From Clostridiales bacterium (GTDB lineage Bacteria; Bacillota; Clostridia; Christensenellales; Pumilibacteraceae): a DNA stretch of 33,926 nt. The position numbers and the translations under genes were made by a program. Location of the stretch: NCBI GenBank assembly GCA_022511445.1, contig JAFLVE010000112.1:1-33926 (forward strand). The letters run 5' to 3'. Shown in pieces: positions 23,736 to 32,330 of the stretch (the stretch's first letter is position 1; every line of letters begins with the position of its first letter). The notes beneath the pieces are model-generated. The model was not told the origin of the DNA. It saw nothing but the letters and a program-made list of their open reading frames with translations, and did not search any database.

Positions 23736-24269
23736 ATGAAACTCGAAGGAACAACCATAATAGGCGTAAGAAAGGACGGTCAGACAGTTATTGCGGGCGA
23801 CGGACAGGTCACCCAGAATCAACAGGTAATAATGAAGGGCAATGCAAAAAAGGTGCGCCGCGTTTATAACGACAGCGTTATCCTCGGCTTTGCGGGTTCC
23901 GTTGCCGACGCCTTTACTTTGAGCGAGAGATTCGAGGAAATGCTCAATAAGTATTCGGGCAATCTTATGCGCTCCGCCGTCGAGCTTGCTATGCTGTGGC
24001 GGGGCGACAGGAATATGCGCCAATTGGAAGCGCTGTTAATAGTAGCCGACAAAAACGATATGTTTATCGTATCGGGAAGCGGCGACGTGATAGAGCCGGA
24101 GCACGGCATTTGCGCTATCGGCTCGGGCGGCAACTATGCGCTCGCCGCTGGAAGAGCGCTTATCGCCAATACTAATATGACCGCAGAGGAGATTGCGCGC
24201 GAATCGATGCGAATCGCTTCCGATATCTGCATTTACACCAATTCCAATATCGTTGTGGAGGTTGCATAA
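23736..24269 (+). CDS. hslV: ATP-dependent protease peptidase subunit HslV (ClpQ)
   Basis: The 177-aa protein is the proteasome-like peptidase of the HslUV protease. The N-terminus [26 protein letters not shown] shows the catalytic Thr at residue 6, exposed after removal of a five-residue propeptide. Bacillus ClpQ uses Ser at this place, so this is the classical Thr form. GNAKKVRR and [11 protein letters not shown] are further family motifs. The ribosome binding site is strong and the gene follows its own promoter. It overlaps hslU by one base. The neighbours xerC and codY, common beside clpQY in bacilli, are absent. Confidence 0.95.
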   Translation: MKLEGTTIIGVRKDGQTVIAGDGQVTQNQQVIMKGNAKKVRRVYNDSVILGFAGSVADAFTLSERFEEMLNKYSGNLMRSAVELAMLWRGDRNMRQLEALLIVADKNDMFIVSGSGDVIEPEHGICAIGSGGNYALAAGRALIANTNMTAEEIARESMRIASDICIYTNSNIVVEVA

Positions 24270-25582
24270 TGAATTTGACTCCCAAGCAGATTGTTGCCGA
24301 GCTCGACAGATACATTATCGGGCAGAGCAAGGCAAAACGCGCCGTTGCGATTGCGCTTAGAAACCGTTACCGCAGAAGCCAACTGACCGAGGCGGAGCGC
24401 GAGGAAATAACGCCCAAAAACATCGTCATGAAGGGTCCTACGGGCGTAGGTAAGACGGAAATTGCGCGCAGGCTTGCAAAGATAGTAAGAGCGCCCTTTA
24501 TCAAGGTGGAAGCGACAAAATACACCGAGGTCGGTTACGTCGGCCGCGACGTTGAGTCCATGATACGCGACCTTGCGGAAACAGCCGTTCACCTTGTAAA
24601 GGAAGAGCATATGGCGACGGTTGCCAATAAAGCGCGCGAGTTTGCCGAGCAAAAGATTATAAACGCGGTTGTAAAGGCGCGCAAAAAGGATAACGCCGAC
24701 ACTCCCGAATCGGTCATTAAAGCGCAGGTCGAGGAGGATTTAAAATCGGGCAAGCTCAATAAGCTCGTACTCGAGATCGAGGTTGCGGAAAGCGCGCCCA
24801 AGCTCGAGGCAATGCCCGGAATGAATATCGACATTAACATAGGCGAAATGCTGGGCGGCATAATCCCTCAGCGTAAAAAACGCCGCAAGGTTAAGGTGGA
24901 GGAAGCAATCGAGCTGTATATGCAGGAAGAGAGCGAACGCCTCCTCGATATGGACGCTATTAAGGCGGAGGGTGTGCGCCGCGCTCAAGAGGACGGAATA
25001 ATCTTTATCGACGAGATAGATAAAATCGCCAACCGCAAGGGTGCGGGCGGCGGCATGGACGTTTCCCGCGAGGGCGTTCAGCGCGACATACTCCCCATAG
25101 TCGAGGGCTGCACGGTAATGACTAAGTACGGCGCGATTAAGACCGATTACATTCTGTTTATCGCGGCGGGCGCCTTCCAAATCTCGAGCGTTACCGACCT
25201 TATCCCCGAGTTGCAGGGTCGTTTTCCTATACGCGTAGACCTCGAGTCGCTATCATATGAGGATTTTGTAAAGATATTTACCGAGCCGGAAAACGCCGTT
25301 ACCCGTCAGTATGCGGCGCTATTAAGAGTGGAAAACATCAATCTTTCCTTTACTCAAGACGCGATAGAGGAGATGAGTCGGCTTGCCGTACTCGAAAACG
25401 AGACGGGGGAGGATATCGGCGCAAGAAGGCTTCACACCGTTATGGAAAGCCTGCTCGAGGATATCAGCTTTAATGCGGACGGCAACAATCCCATGCTCGA
25501 CGTGGTGGTTGACAAAGCGTACGTCGTTGAGCATCTTGCAAAAGAAATTTCCGCTCACGACCTCAAAAAGTATATCATTTAG
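24269..25582 (+). CDS. hslU: ATP-dependent protease ATPase subunit HslU (ClpY)
   Basis: The 437-aa AAA+ unfoldase pairs with HslV. It begins with TPKQIVAELDRYIIGQ, then Walker A GPTGVGKT (56-63), the pore-loop region YTEVGYVGRDVES, Walker B IIFIDEIDKIA (about 246) and sensor/arginine-finger region ELQGRFPIRV. The intermediate I-domain (about 100-225) is somewhat short, explaining a length below the usual 443-465. The C-terminus ends in HDLKKYII, the kind of hydrophobic tail that docks into HslV. GGAGG lies seven bases before the ATG. Confidence 0.96.
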   Translation: MNLTPKQIVAELDRYIIGQSKAKRAVAIALRNRYRRSQLTEAEREEITPKNIVMKGPTGVGKTEIARRLAKIVRAPFIKVEATKYTEVGYVGRDVESMIRDLAETAVHLVKEEHMATVANKAREFAEQKIINAVVKARKKDNADTPESVIKAQVEEDLKSGKLNKLVLEIEVAESAPKLEAMPGMNIDINIGEMLGGIIPQRKKRRKVKVEEAIELYMQEESERLLDMDAIKAEGVRRAQEDGIIFIDEIDKIANRKGAGGGMDVSREGVQRDILPIVEGCTVMTKYGAIKTDYILFIAAGAFQISSVTDLIPELQGRFPIRVDLESLSYEDFVKIFTEPENAVTRQYAALLRVENINLSFTQDAIEEMSRLAVLENETGEDIGARRLHTVMESLLEDISFNADGNNPMLDVVVDKAYVVEHLAKEISAHDLKKYII

Positions 25583-25588
25583 TTTACC

Positions 25589-26842
25589 ATGATAAACATT
25601 CCCAAAGGCACAAAAGACATGCTTCCCGCCGACAGCCACAAGTGGCAGGCGGTGGAGGACGCGGCGCGTAAAATAGCGGCGCTGTATAACGTTCAAAAAA
25701 TTCGTACGCCCGTATTTGAAAGCGCCGAGCTTTTTTTGCGCTCGGTCGGCGAAGGCTCGGATATAGTCAATAAGGAGATGTACGTATTCGAGGATAAGGG
25801 CGGTAGGCGTATGGCGCTCCGTCCCGAGGGTACGGCTGGCGTTATGCGCTCGTTTATCGAGAACAATCTCGGCGAGAGTCTCCCGCTTAAAACTTATTAT
25901 ATCGAATCCATTTACCGATACGAACAGCCGCAGTCGGGAAGGTACAGAGAGCATCACCAGTTCGGCACCGAGTTTTTCGGTAGCGACAAGCCGGAGTTTG
26001 ACGCCGAGGTAATTTCGCTCGCTCACGATTTTTTGCACGAAGTGGGCTTTACCGACGATACGCTGAAGCTCCAAATTAACTCGATAGGCTGCCCGCAGTG
26101 CAGAGCCGAGTACAACAAGGCGCTGAGGGCGTTTCTTAACAGTCACATAGACGAGCTTTGCGGCGATTGTAAGCGCAGGGCGGAGGTTAATCCGCTTCGC
26201 GCGCTCGACTGCAAGGTTGACTCGTGCAAAAAGATATACGTAAACGCGCCGAGGATAAGCGATTACCTTTGCGACGATTGCCGCAATCACATGAAGGAAG
26301 TTAAAAAGCTTCTCGATCTTAACGGTATTAAGTATACCGAAAACGACAAGCTGGTTAGGGGGCTCGACTACTACACTCGCACCGTTTTCGAGTTTGTGGG
26401 ACCCAAATATACTGTTCTCGGCGGCGGCAGGTACGACGGGCTTTGCGAGGAGCTCGGCGGCAAGCACATGCCGTGCGTAGGCTTCGGTTGCGGAATAGAG
26501 CGGTTAATAGAGGCGGCGGAAGGCATAGGCGTGCAGTTTAATAGACCTATTCCCGAGGTTTTCGTTGCGGCGCAGTGCGACGGGACGAGAGACGAATGCG
26601 CAAAAATCGTCCGCGATCTCCGTAAAGCGGGGATTTCCGCGGAAACCGATCTTATGGGCAAAAGCTTAAAGGCGCAGTTTAAGTACGCCGACCGCCGCGG
26701 TTTTAGATACGTTATTACAATAGGCGAAAGCGAGCTCGCTTCCCAAACTATAAATATTAAACAAATGACAGACGGCACCGTTATTTCGATAGACAAGTCG
26801 AAACTTTCGGAGCAAGTCGGGAGGCTTTTATGGCAAAAATAG
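25589..26842 (+). CDS. hisS: Histidyl-tRNA synthetase
   Basis: The 417-aa class II synthetase charges tRNA-His. Its N-terminus carries IPKGTKDMLPADSHKW. Motif 2 is IYRYEQPQSGRYREHHQFG, the first His-specific block is LRPEGTAGVMRSF and the second is LVRGLDYYTRTVFEF. NPLRALDCKV and GFGCGIERL (motif 3) follow, then the C-terminal anticodon-binding domain from about residue 325. It starts 6 nt after hslU with no clear ribosome binding site, so translation is likely coupled. No T-box leader is present. It overlaps aspS by 13 nt. Confidence 0.96.
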   Translation: MINIPKGTKDMLPADSHKWQAVEDAARKIAALYNVQKIRTPVFESAELFLRSVGEGSDIVNKEMYVFEDKGGRRMALRPEGTAGVMRSFIENNLGESLPLKTYYIESIYRYEQPQSGRYREHHQFGTEFFGSDKPEFDAEVISLAHDFLHEVGFTDDTLKLQINSIGCPQCRAEYNKALRAFLNSHIDELCGDCKRRAEVNPLRALDCKVDSCKKIYVNAPRISDYLCDDCRNHMKEVKKLLDLNGIKYTENDKLVRGLDYYTRTVFEFVGPKYTVLGGGRYDGLCEELGGKHMPCVGFGCGIERLIEAAEGIGVQFNRPIPEVFVAAQCDGTRDECAKIVRDLRKAGISAETDLMGKSLKAQFKYADRRGFRYVITIGESELASQTINIKQMTDGTVISIDKSKLSEQVGRLLWQK

Positions 26843-28623
26843 GCAACAGGACCTCATACTGCACAGACCTTACCGAAAAGGATATCGGCAAAGAGGTCGT
26901 CGTTAAGGGTTGGACGGCAAAGCGCCGCGACCTCGGCGGAGTTATATTTGTGGATCTCCGCGACCGCACGGGCATACTTCAGGTCGTTTTCGAAGCCGCA
27001 GAAGTAGACAACTTCCCGTTGGCGGAAAAAATTCGAAGCGAGTACGTTCTTGCCGTGCGCGGTAAGCTTCGCGCGCGCGACGAGGACATGATAAACCCCA
27101 AAATAAAGACGGGCGCAATCGAGGTGCTTGCCTACGAGCTCGAAATTCTTTCCGACGCCGATACGCCGCCGTTCGCTCTCGAGGACGCGGAATCGGTCAA
27201 CGAAATGACCCGCCTTAAATACCGCTATCTCGATCTTCGCACCGACAGAATGACGGAGATTATGCGGCTCAGAAGCGAAATGCTGTACGTTACGCGCGAC
27301 TATCTCCATAAAAACGGATTTTGGGAGATAGAAACGCCGTACCTCGGCAAGTCCACGCCGGAGGGCGCAAGGGACTATCTTGTTCCTTCCCGCGTACACA
27401 ACGGATCGTTCTACGCGCTCCCGCAGTCGCCGCAGCTTTACAAACAGTTGCTTATGGTGGGCGGCGCGGATAAGTATTATCAGATTGCGCGTTGCTTTAG
27501 AGACGAGGACCTACGCGCCAACCGTCAGCCCGAGTTTACGCAGATAGACCTCGAAATGTCTTTTGTTACCCAAAAGCAGGTAATGGACTTGGCGTACGGC
27601 TTGGTGCGCGAAATTTTCAAAAAGTGCGCCGGCGTAAAGCTCCCCGCAAAAATACGCGAAATGCCGTACGACGAGGCTATGGCGAGGTTCGGCTCCGATA
27701 AGCCCGACACTAGATTCGGACTCGAGCTTGTCGACGTTTCCGATATTGCCGCGCATTGCGGTTTTCAGGTTTTCGAGCGCGCCGTTGCAATGAGCGGCGG
27801 AAGCGTTCGCATGATAAACGCGAAAGGCTTCGTAAAAGAAAACGAGCTTATTTTGTCCCGTCGAGATATCGACGCGCTCGGCGAATTTGTTAAGACGTAT
27901 AAAGCTAAGGGTCTTGCCTGGATACAGGTTAGAAACGGCATGGAGCTTAACTCGTCCATAACAAAGTTTATGTCGAAGGAGACTGTTGACGCTCTTCTTA
28001 AACGCGCAAAGGCGGAGCCCGGAGACTTGCTCCTCTTTGTCGCCGACAAAAACGAAATCGTCTTTAAGACGCTCGGCGCGCTTAGGTTGCACCTTGCGGA
28101 CATTGCCGGGCTTATCGATAAATCGAAGTTCGACGTTTTGTGGGTTGTAGACTTCCCGATGTTCGAGTGGTCGGAGGAGGAAAAACGCCACGTCGCCGTT
28201 CACCATCCGTTTACCATGCCGCACGAGGAGGACCTCGGCATTTTGGAAAGCGACCCCGGTGCGGTGCGGGCGGCGGCGTACGACCTTGTTATAAACGGCG
28301 AGGAGTCGGGCGGCGGCAGTCTTCGTATTCACGACAGGGCGCTCCAAAAGCGTATATTCAACATTCTCGGCTTTACGGACGAGCAGATAGAAGAGCGCTT
28401 CGGATTTTTCGTCAATGCGTTTAAGTACGGCGCGCCTCCTCACGGCGGGCTTGCGTTCGGCTTCGACAGGCTCGTAATGATGCTCGCTCACACCGAAAAC
28501 ATAAAGGACGTTATCGCGTTCCCCAAAATTCAAAACGCGTCCGACGTTATGACCCAGGCGCCTACGCCCGTCGACAAAAAGCAGACCGAGGAACTCGGAC
28601 TTAAGGTTGTCGAAAAGATTTAA
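26830..28623 (+). CDS. aspS: Aspartyl-tRNA synthetase
   Basis: The 597-aa bacterial-type AspRS has an N-terminal OB-fold anticodon domain, a class II core and an inserted GAD domain (about 285-415). Motif 2 is [16 protein letters not shown] and motif 3 is [15 protein letters not shown]. Asp34-Leu35-Gly36-Gly37 in the anticodon domain has Leu where tRNA-Asn-misacylating bacterial enzymes usually have His. The second site reads RARDEDMIN rather than the RPEG.. form. By analogy with E. coli and Pseudomonas enzymes this suggests a discriminating AspRS. GGGAGG (26819-26824) fixes the ATG inside the hisS end. The hisS-aspS pairing is common in Firmicutes. Confidence 0.96.
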   Translation: MAKIGNRTSYCTDLTEKDIGKEVVVKGWTAKRRDLGGVIFVDLRDRTGILQVVFEAAEVDNFPLAEKIRSEYVLAVRGKLRARDEDMINPKIKTGAIEVLAYELEILSDADTPPFALEDAESVNEMTRLKYRYLDLRTDRMTEIMRLRSEMLYVTRDYLHKNGFWEIETPYLGKSTPEGARDYLVPSRVHNGSFYALPQSPQLYKQLLMVGGADKYYQIARCFRDEDLRANRQPEFTQIDLEMSFVTQKQVMDLAYGLVREIFKKCAGVKLPAKIREMPYDEAMARFGSDKPDTRFGLELVDVSDIAAHCGFQVFERAVAMSGGSVRMINAKGFVKENELILSRRDIDALGEFVKTYKAKGLAWIQVRNGMELNSSITKFMSKETVDALLKRAKAEPGDLLLFVADKNEIVFKTLGALRLHLADIAGLIDKSKFDVLWVVDFPMFEWSEEEKRHVAVHHPFTMPHEEDLGILESDPGAVRAAAYDLVINGEESGGGSLRIHDRALQKRIFNILGFTDEQIEERFGFFVNAFKYGAPPHGGLAFGFDRLVMMLAHTENIKDVIAFPKIQNASDVMTQAPTPVDKKQTEELGLKVVEKI

Positions 28624-28637
28624 CCGAGCTTTTTTCG

Positions 28638-30305
28638 ATGTTAGAGCAGTGCGTTGTAAAAAAAGTCAAAAGGTCGGTTGCATATATCGAGCTTGTCCGC
28701 TCGGATAAATGCGACGGCTGCAATATTTGTTCCTTTAACAAAAAAAAGGCGATTACCGTGCCCGCGCTTTACGATAAAAGCGTTAAAGCGGGCGACACGG
28801 TGACTGTCGAAATGCCCACCGAGTCGGTCGGGGCAGCGTCGCTTCTTATCTATCTTTTCCCAATTGTCCTTATGGCGGTCGGGGCGGCGATAGGGCTTGT
28901 CGGCTCGGTATGGCTTCAGGTATCCCTTGCGGGCGCGGGGCTTGTCCTCGGGCTTGCGGCTTCCTTTATTACCGACAAAATTTATCGGAGAAAAAGCGGT
29001 GTACTGCCGAAGATTATTTCCGTTACCGACAAAACCGATGAGAAACAAAATACAAAAGGAGAAAACATTATGGATTTCGACGTAATTGCAAAAACCGATC
29101 CCGAGGTTGCGGAGAGCATGAAAAGAGAGCTTACCCGCCAGCGTTCCAAAATCGAGCTTATCGCAAGCGAAAACTTTGTGTCGCCCGCGGTGCTCGCCGC
29201 GGCGGGGTCGCATCTCACCAACAAGTATGCGGAAGGCTATCCCGCCAAAAGATACTACGGCGGCTGCGAGTACGTCGACGAGATTGAATCGCTCGCAATA
29301 GAGCGCGCCAAGGCGCTGTTCGGCGCGGAGCATGCAAACGTTCAGCCGCATTGCGGCGCAAACGCCAATCACGCCGCGTTTTACGCAACCCTCGAGCCGG
29401 GCGACACGTTTATGGGCATGAATCTTGCTCACGGCGGTCATCTTACGCACGGCTCCAAGGTCAACTATTCGGGTAGATTCTATAACGTAGTTCCGTACGG
29501 TGTAAATGAGAAAACCGAAACAATCGACTACGACGAGGTGGAGCGTATCGCCAAGGAATGCAAGCCTAAGCTTATTCTTGCCGGCGCGTCCGCATATCCC
29601 CGCGCAATCGACTTTAAAAAGTTCAGAGAGATTGCGGACAAGGTAGGCGCGGTGCTTATGGTAGACATGGCGCACATAGCGGGTCTTGTCGCGGCGGGTC
29701 TGCACGAGAACCCCGTAAAGTACGCCGATATTGTCACTACCACCACCCATAAAACTCTAAGGGGCCCGCGCGGCGGCATGATTCTTTGCCGCGAGAGCTT
29801 TGCCAAGGCGATAGATAAGGCTATTTTCCCGGGCACGCAGGGCGGTCCGCTCGAGCATATCATAGCCGCAAAGGCAATCGCGCTTAAAGAGGCGGGCACG
29901 GAGGAATTTAAAAAATATCAAAAGCAAATCGTGCTTAACGCAAAGGCTCTGTCCAAGGCGCTTGACGCTCGCGGCGTAAAGCTCGTTTCGGGCGGCACTG
30001 ACAATCATCTTATGCTTCTTAAGCTCGAGGGAATCACCGGCAAGGAGCTCGAAATCCTTCTCGACGAGTGCAATATCACCGTCAATAAAAACGCCATTCC
30101 TTTCGATCCGCTGCCGCCGTCAAAAACGTCGGGCATCCGAATCGGCACGCCTGCGGTTACAACTCGCGGAATGAAGGAAGAGGATATGAAGGTAATTGCC
30201 GACTGCATTGTCGATTGCATCCAAAAGGGCGAGACCGCAAAGACGGACGTGCTAAAAAAGGTTAAGGCTCTTACCGATAAATACCCGCTTTATCCTCAAG
30301 TTTAA
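28638..30305 (+). CDS. RseC-like redox membrane domain in frame with serine hydroxymethyltransferase (possible fusion)
   Basis: The ORF opens 14 nt after aspS with ATG at 28638 and stays open through glyA to 30305 (555 codons). Residues 1-144 resemble the SoxR-reducing/RseC (MucC) family. There is a small beta domain with Cys5 and the cluster Cys25-x2-Cys28-x2-Cys31, then two membrane helices (about 67-90 and 92-113) and a basic stop-transfer RRK. RseC proteins are linked to Rnf/SoxR electron-transfer control. Residues 121-144 are a hydrophilic linker that runs into the GlyA start without a stop codon. Since a strong ribosome binding site lies inside that linker, two products are likely: GlyA alone, and a membrane-tethered RseC-GlyA chain. 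The alternative is a lost stop codon from a sequencing or assembly indel. The upstream start has only a weak ribosome binding site. Confidence 0.7.
   Translation: MLEQCVVKKVKRSVAYIELVRSDKCDGCNICSFNKKKAITVPALYDKSVKAGDTVTVEMPTESVGAASLLIYLFPIVLMAVGAAIGLVGSVWLQVSLAGAGLVLGLAASFITDKIYRRKSGVLPKIISVTDKTDEKQNTKGENIMDFDVIAKTDPEVAESMKRELTRQRSKIELIASENFVSPAVLAAAGSHLTNKYAEGYPAKRYYGGCEYVDEIESLAIERAKALFGAEHANVQPHCGANANHAAFYATLEPGDTFMGMNLAHGGHLTHGSKVNYSGRFYNVVPYGVNEKTETIDYDEVERIAKECKPKLILAGASAYPRAIDFKKFREIADKVGAVLMVDMAHIAGLVAAGLHENPVKYADIVTTTTHKTLRGPRGGMILCRESFAKAIDKAIFPGTQGGPLEHIIAAKAIALKEAGTEEFKKYQKQIVLNAKALSKALDARGVKLVSGGTDNHLMLLKLEGITGKELEILLDECNITVNKNAIPFDPLPPSKTSGIRIGTPAVTTRGMKEEDMKVIADCIVDCIQKGETAKTDVLKKVKALTDKYPLYPQV
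29054..29069 (+). promoter_or_regulatory. Internal ribosome binding site that sets the glyA start
   Basis: AAAAGGAG at 29054-29061 with an 8-nt spacer to ATG 29070. It lies inside the longer open frame, which implies independent initiation of GlyA. Confidence 0.85.
29070..30305 (+). CDS. glyA: Serine hydroxymethyltransferase (internal start)
   Basis: From the ATG at 29070 the product is 411 aa, the standard length for bacterial GlyA. AAAAGGAG (29054-29061) lies eight bases upstream, far better than the site of the longer frame. The enzyme converts serine and tetrahydrofolate to glycine and methylene-tetrahydrofolate using PLP. The PLP lysine is Lys228 in [14 protein letters not shown]. Other motifs are [28 protein letters not shown] and [14 protein letters not shown]. 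It ends the run that starts at hslV and supplies the folate used by TrmFO. The coding region is continuous with the RseC-like domain upstream. Confidence 0.95.
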   Translation: MDFDVIAKTDPEVAESMKRELTRQRSKIELIASENFVSPAVLAAAGSHLTNKYAEGYPAKRYYGGCEYVDEIESLAIERAKALFGAEHANVQPHCGANANHAAFYATLEPGDTFMGMNLAHGGHLTHGSKVNYSGRFYNVVPYGVNEKTETIDYDEVERIAKECKPKLILAGASAYPRAIDFKKFREIADKVGAVLMVDMAHIAGLVAAGLHENPVKYADIVTTTTHKTLRGPRGGMILCRESFAKAIDKAIFPGTQGGPLEHIIAAKAIALKEAGTEEFKKYQKQIVLNAKALSKALDARGVKLVSGGTDNHLMLLKLEGITGKELEILLDECNITVNKNAIPFDPLPPSKTSGIRIGTPAVTTRGMKEEDMKVIADCIVDCIQKGETAKTDVLKKVKALTDKYPLYPQV

Positions 30306-30327
30306 TATAGCTATGTAATTCCGTAAC

Positions 30328-30371
30328 AAAACGGTAAAACGGTTGTAAACGAATCGTTTTGCCGTTTTTTT
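30328..30371 (+). terminator. Rho-independent terminator after glyA
   Basis: A 14-bp stem forms between 30328-30341 and 30355-30368 with one G-T pair and a 13-nt loop. It runs straight into a T tract ending near 30371. The left A-run makes it potentially bidirectional. Confidence 0.9.
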
Positions 30372-30389
30372 ATTATGTAGCCGCCCGCC

Positions 30390-30418
30390 TTGACAACGGC
30401 AAAATAAAAGGGTATAAT
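30390..30418 (+). promoter_or_regulatory. Perfect consensus sigma-A promoter of the Rrf2-desulfurase operon
   Basis: TTGACA (30390-30395), a 17-nt spacer and TATAAT (30413-30418) match consensus at all twelve positions. The predicted start is near 30425, giving a leader of about 20 nt. Such a strong promoter next to a regulator gene suggests repression by that regulator, but no convincing palindromic operator was identified. Confidence 0.9.
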
Positions 30419-30445
30419 CATTGTATTAAATTCGGAGGGAGTTTT

Positions 30446-30859
30446 TTGAAGCTTTCCACACGCGCAACCTACGGAATAAGACTTTGCTTTATGCTTGCCG
30501 TAGCCAAATCGCCCCTTTCCGCCGCTCAGCTCGAGAAGCAAACCGACGTCACGAGAAAGTATCTCGAGCAGCTTCTTGCCATGCTTAAAAGCGGCGGTAT
30601 CGTCGTGTCTTTCCGCGGCAAGTCGGGCGGATACGAGCTTGCGCGCGATCCCGCGCAAATAACGGTAATGGACATGCTAAACGCGCTTGAAGACGGATTT
30701 GTCGCGCCCGATTGCGTGGACGGTAAGTGCGACGATATGTATTGTCCCAACCGCCGTATGTTTTATGAAATTAACAACGGAATAAGTAACGTGCTTTCCT
30801 CTGTCACTCTTCAAAAAATGGTGGACGATTACAGAAACGACTGCGGGAGAGAGCAATGA
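30446..30859 (+). CDS. Rrf2 family transcriptional regulator, IscR-like
   Basis: From the TTG at 30446 the protein has 137 aa and begins KLSTRATYGIRLCFMLA, the typical Rrf2 winged-helix start. The recognition region VTRKYLEQLLAMLKSGGIV and the wing SFRGKSGGYELARDP match IscR/CymR relatives. Cys residues in DCVDGKCDDMYC (C-x4-C-x4-C) sit where IscR-type members bind an Fe-S cluster; CymR-type proteins lack this trio. GGAGG (30434-30438) fixes the TTG start; the in-frame ATG at 30359 lies upstream of the promoter. It overlaps the desulfurase gene by 4 nt, so it probably senses Fe-S or cysteine status and controls its own operon. Confidence 0.9.
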   Translation: MKLSTRATYGIRLCFMLAVAKSPLSAAQLEKQTDVTRKYLEQLLAMLKSGGIVVSFRGKSGGYELARDPAQITVMDMLNALEDGFVAPDCVDGKCDDMYCPNRRMFYEINNGISNVLSSVTLQKMVDDYRNDCGREQ

Positions 30860-31971
30860 AACCGATATATCTCGATTACGCGGCGACTACGCCCGCAGAT
30901 AAATTCGCGCTTGCCGCCGCTAAGCCGTATATGACTTCGATTTATTACAACCCCTCGAGTATGCACTCGCTCGGGAGACGTGCTTACGCCGCCGTCGAGC
31001 GCGCAAGGGAAAAGACGGCGCGCGCAATAGGAGCGCTTTCCGATGAAATTATTTTCACCTCTTGCGGCACCGAGGCGATTCAGCAGGCGCTGTTATGTTT
31101 CCCGTATGGGGAGAGGAAGAAAGTAATAGTTTCCGCAATAGAGCACGACAGCGTTACCGCGTGCGCGGACGAGCTTATTAAGCGCGGAATAACGGTGGAA
31201 AAGATAATGCCTACTTTTGATGGGATTATCACTCCCGAGGCGCTTAAAAACGTTATTGACGAGTCTACCGCGCTCGTATGCGTGATGACGGTCAACAACC
31301 AAACGGGCGCCGTACAGCCCGTTAGAGAGCTTGCGGACGTGGCGCACAGGCACGGCGCTCTGTTTTTTACCGACGCGGTACAGGCGGTTTGCACAACCGA
31401 TATAAACGTAGCTTCGACAGGCGTCGATATGCTCGCAGCATCCGCGCACAAGTTTTACTCGTTAAAGGGAAGCGGCTTTTTATACAAAAAGAAAACCGTT
31501 AAGCTCAATCCGTTTATCGTGGGCGGAAGGCAGGAATACGGGCTTCGCGCAGGCACGGAAAACGTCCCGTCCATAGTGGCTATGGGCGAGGCGATAGAGC
31601 GCGCCGTCGTAGACAGGCGCGAATTTACAGAGCAAGTAACCGCAGCGGAAAACGCCTTTTTCTCCGGGCTTACCGTCGGAAAAATCGTGACGGTTGCAAA
31701 CAGGGCGGCGGGAATATCCTCGGTCGTTTTCGACGGGGTTAACGGCGGAAGGCTCGCGATTGCGCTTTCCTTGGCGGGCGTATGCTGCTCGGTCGGGTCT
31801 GCGTGCTCATCAGGCTCCGCCACACCTCCGCCCACGCTTGTCGCCATGGGCGTAAAAAATCCCGAGTGCGCCGTAAGGTTTTCCTTTGGGAAAAACACAA
31901 CGCCTGACGAGGCGGCGCGCGCCGCGCGCATCGTTAATCTAACCGTCGATAAGCTGAAAAAGAAGAGCTAA
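30856..31971 (+). CDS. Cysteine desulfurase, NifS/IscS family
   Basis: The 371-aa PLP enzyme removes sulfur from cysteine for Fe-S clusters or thiolated tRNA. The N-terminus has YLDYAATTP. His97 lies in AIEHDS, the PLP lysine is Lys199 in SAHKFYSLKG, and the persulfide Cys316 is in SVGSACSSGS within a class I-type loop. The usual GTESNN motif reads GTEAIQQ. The length is near the 375-390 typical of Firmicutes NifS/IscS homologues. No iscU, nifU or mnmA follows; the next gene is convergent, so the sulfur acceptor is not encoded here. The start overlaps the Rrf2 stop (ATGA). Confidence 0.93.
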   Translation: MKPIYLDYAATTPADKFALAAAKPYMTSIYYNPSSMHSLGRRAYAAVERAREKTARAIGALSDEIIFTSCGTEAIQQALLCFPYGERKKVIVSAIEHDSVTACADELIKRGITVEKIMPTFDGIITPEALKNVIDESTALVCVMTVNNQTGAVQPVRELADVAHRHGALFFTDAVQAVCTTDINVASTGVDMLAASAHKFYSLKGSGFLYKKKTVKLNPFIVGGRQEYGLRAGTENVPSIVAMGEAIERAVVDRREFTEQVTAAENAFFSGLTVGKIVTVANRAAGISSVVFDGVNGGRLAIALSLAGVCCSVGSACSSGSATPPPTLVAMGVKNPECAVRFSFGKNTTPDEAARAARIVNLTVDKLKKKS

Positions 31972-31980
31972 ATTATAATA

Positions 31981-32002
31981 ACCGGTAGCGTTTCCGCTCG
32001 GT
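31981..32002 (-). terminator. Possible terminator of the minus-strand miniprotein gene
   Basis: Read on the minus strand, ACCG-AGCG pairs with CGCT-CGGT around a GAAA tetraloop, with a 2-nt AC bulge. It is followed by an AT-rich tail TTATTATAATTT. It starts 4 nt after the stop codon at 32007. The T tract is interrupted, so strength is uncertain. Confidence 0.5.
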
Positions 32003-32006
32003 ACAT

Positions 32007-32138
32007 TCATTCGCATTCTTTCAGTTTTTTTTCGGCGCACTTAATGGCTTTTTCACACAGCTTACTTTCCTCGATTTTTTTGTAAGCGGCGATTCCTGCG
32101 ATTGCGCCGAGTCCTAATCCGATAAGAAGTTTTTTCAT
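32007..32138 (-). CDS. 43-aa membrane miniprotein with three cysteines
   Basis: The minus strand from ATG 32138 to TGA 32007 encodes 43 residues, preceded by a strong GGAGGT site about five bases upstream. Residues 1-19 (MKKLLIGLGLGAIAGIAAY) form a single membrane helix with a GxGxGxxxG glycine-zipper pattern. Residues 20-43 are a charged, probably amphipathic helix with Cys28, Cys34 and Cys42 and many Lys/Glu. Overall shape recalls YtxH-like small envelope proteins, but no family is claimed. A TATAAT box on the minus strand (32197-32192) may be its -10. It is convergent with the cysteine desulfurase gene, 35 nt away. Function unknown; thiol chemistry is a guess. Confidence 0.75.
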   Translation of the reverse strand: MKKLLIGLGLGAIAGIAAYKKIEESKLCEKAIKCAEKKLKECE

Positions 32139-32191
32139 AATTACCTCCGCCGTTATTATGCTTCGGAATATATAACTTTATTCTGTTTAGC

Positions 32192-32197
32192 ATTATA
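32192..32197 (-). promoter_or_regulatory. Possible -10 box of the miniprotein gene
   Basis: TATAAT on the minus strand lies 54 nt upstream of ATG 32138. No good -35 box is seen at 16-18 nt, so this is tentative. Confidence 0.4.
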
Positions 32198-32301
32198 CCG
32201 ATATGTATTATCCCGTCTGTTTAACCGTATGCTTTATGAAGCGGTTATGCTTTTGCTTTAAAAGTTAAAAAGAAAAAATTTTAAAAATCAAGCAAAAATA
32301 C

Positions 32302-32330
32302 TGTTAAAATCTTTTTGAATATGTTATAAT
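32302..32330 (+). promoter_or_regulatory. Extended -10 promoter overlapping the ruvX start
   Basis: TGTTATAAT puts a perfect -10 at 32325-32330 with a TG element; the -35 position (TGTTAA) is poor. A second extended -10-like TGTTAAAAT lies at 32302-32310. If the first is used, the transcript begins at about 32337, downstream of the annotated ATG. Confidence 0.55.

Noticed and set aside
25560-25590. T-box riboswitch before hisS or aspS
   Set aside because: Only 6 nt separate hslU from hisS and the aspS start is inside hisS; there is no room for a T-box.
30359-30445. Longer N-terminus for the Rrf2 regulator starting at ATG 30359
   Set aside because: That start lies upstream of the promoter and within the preceding terminator's right arm; the TTG at 30446 has GGAGG and begins the conserved Rrf2 domain.
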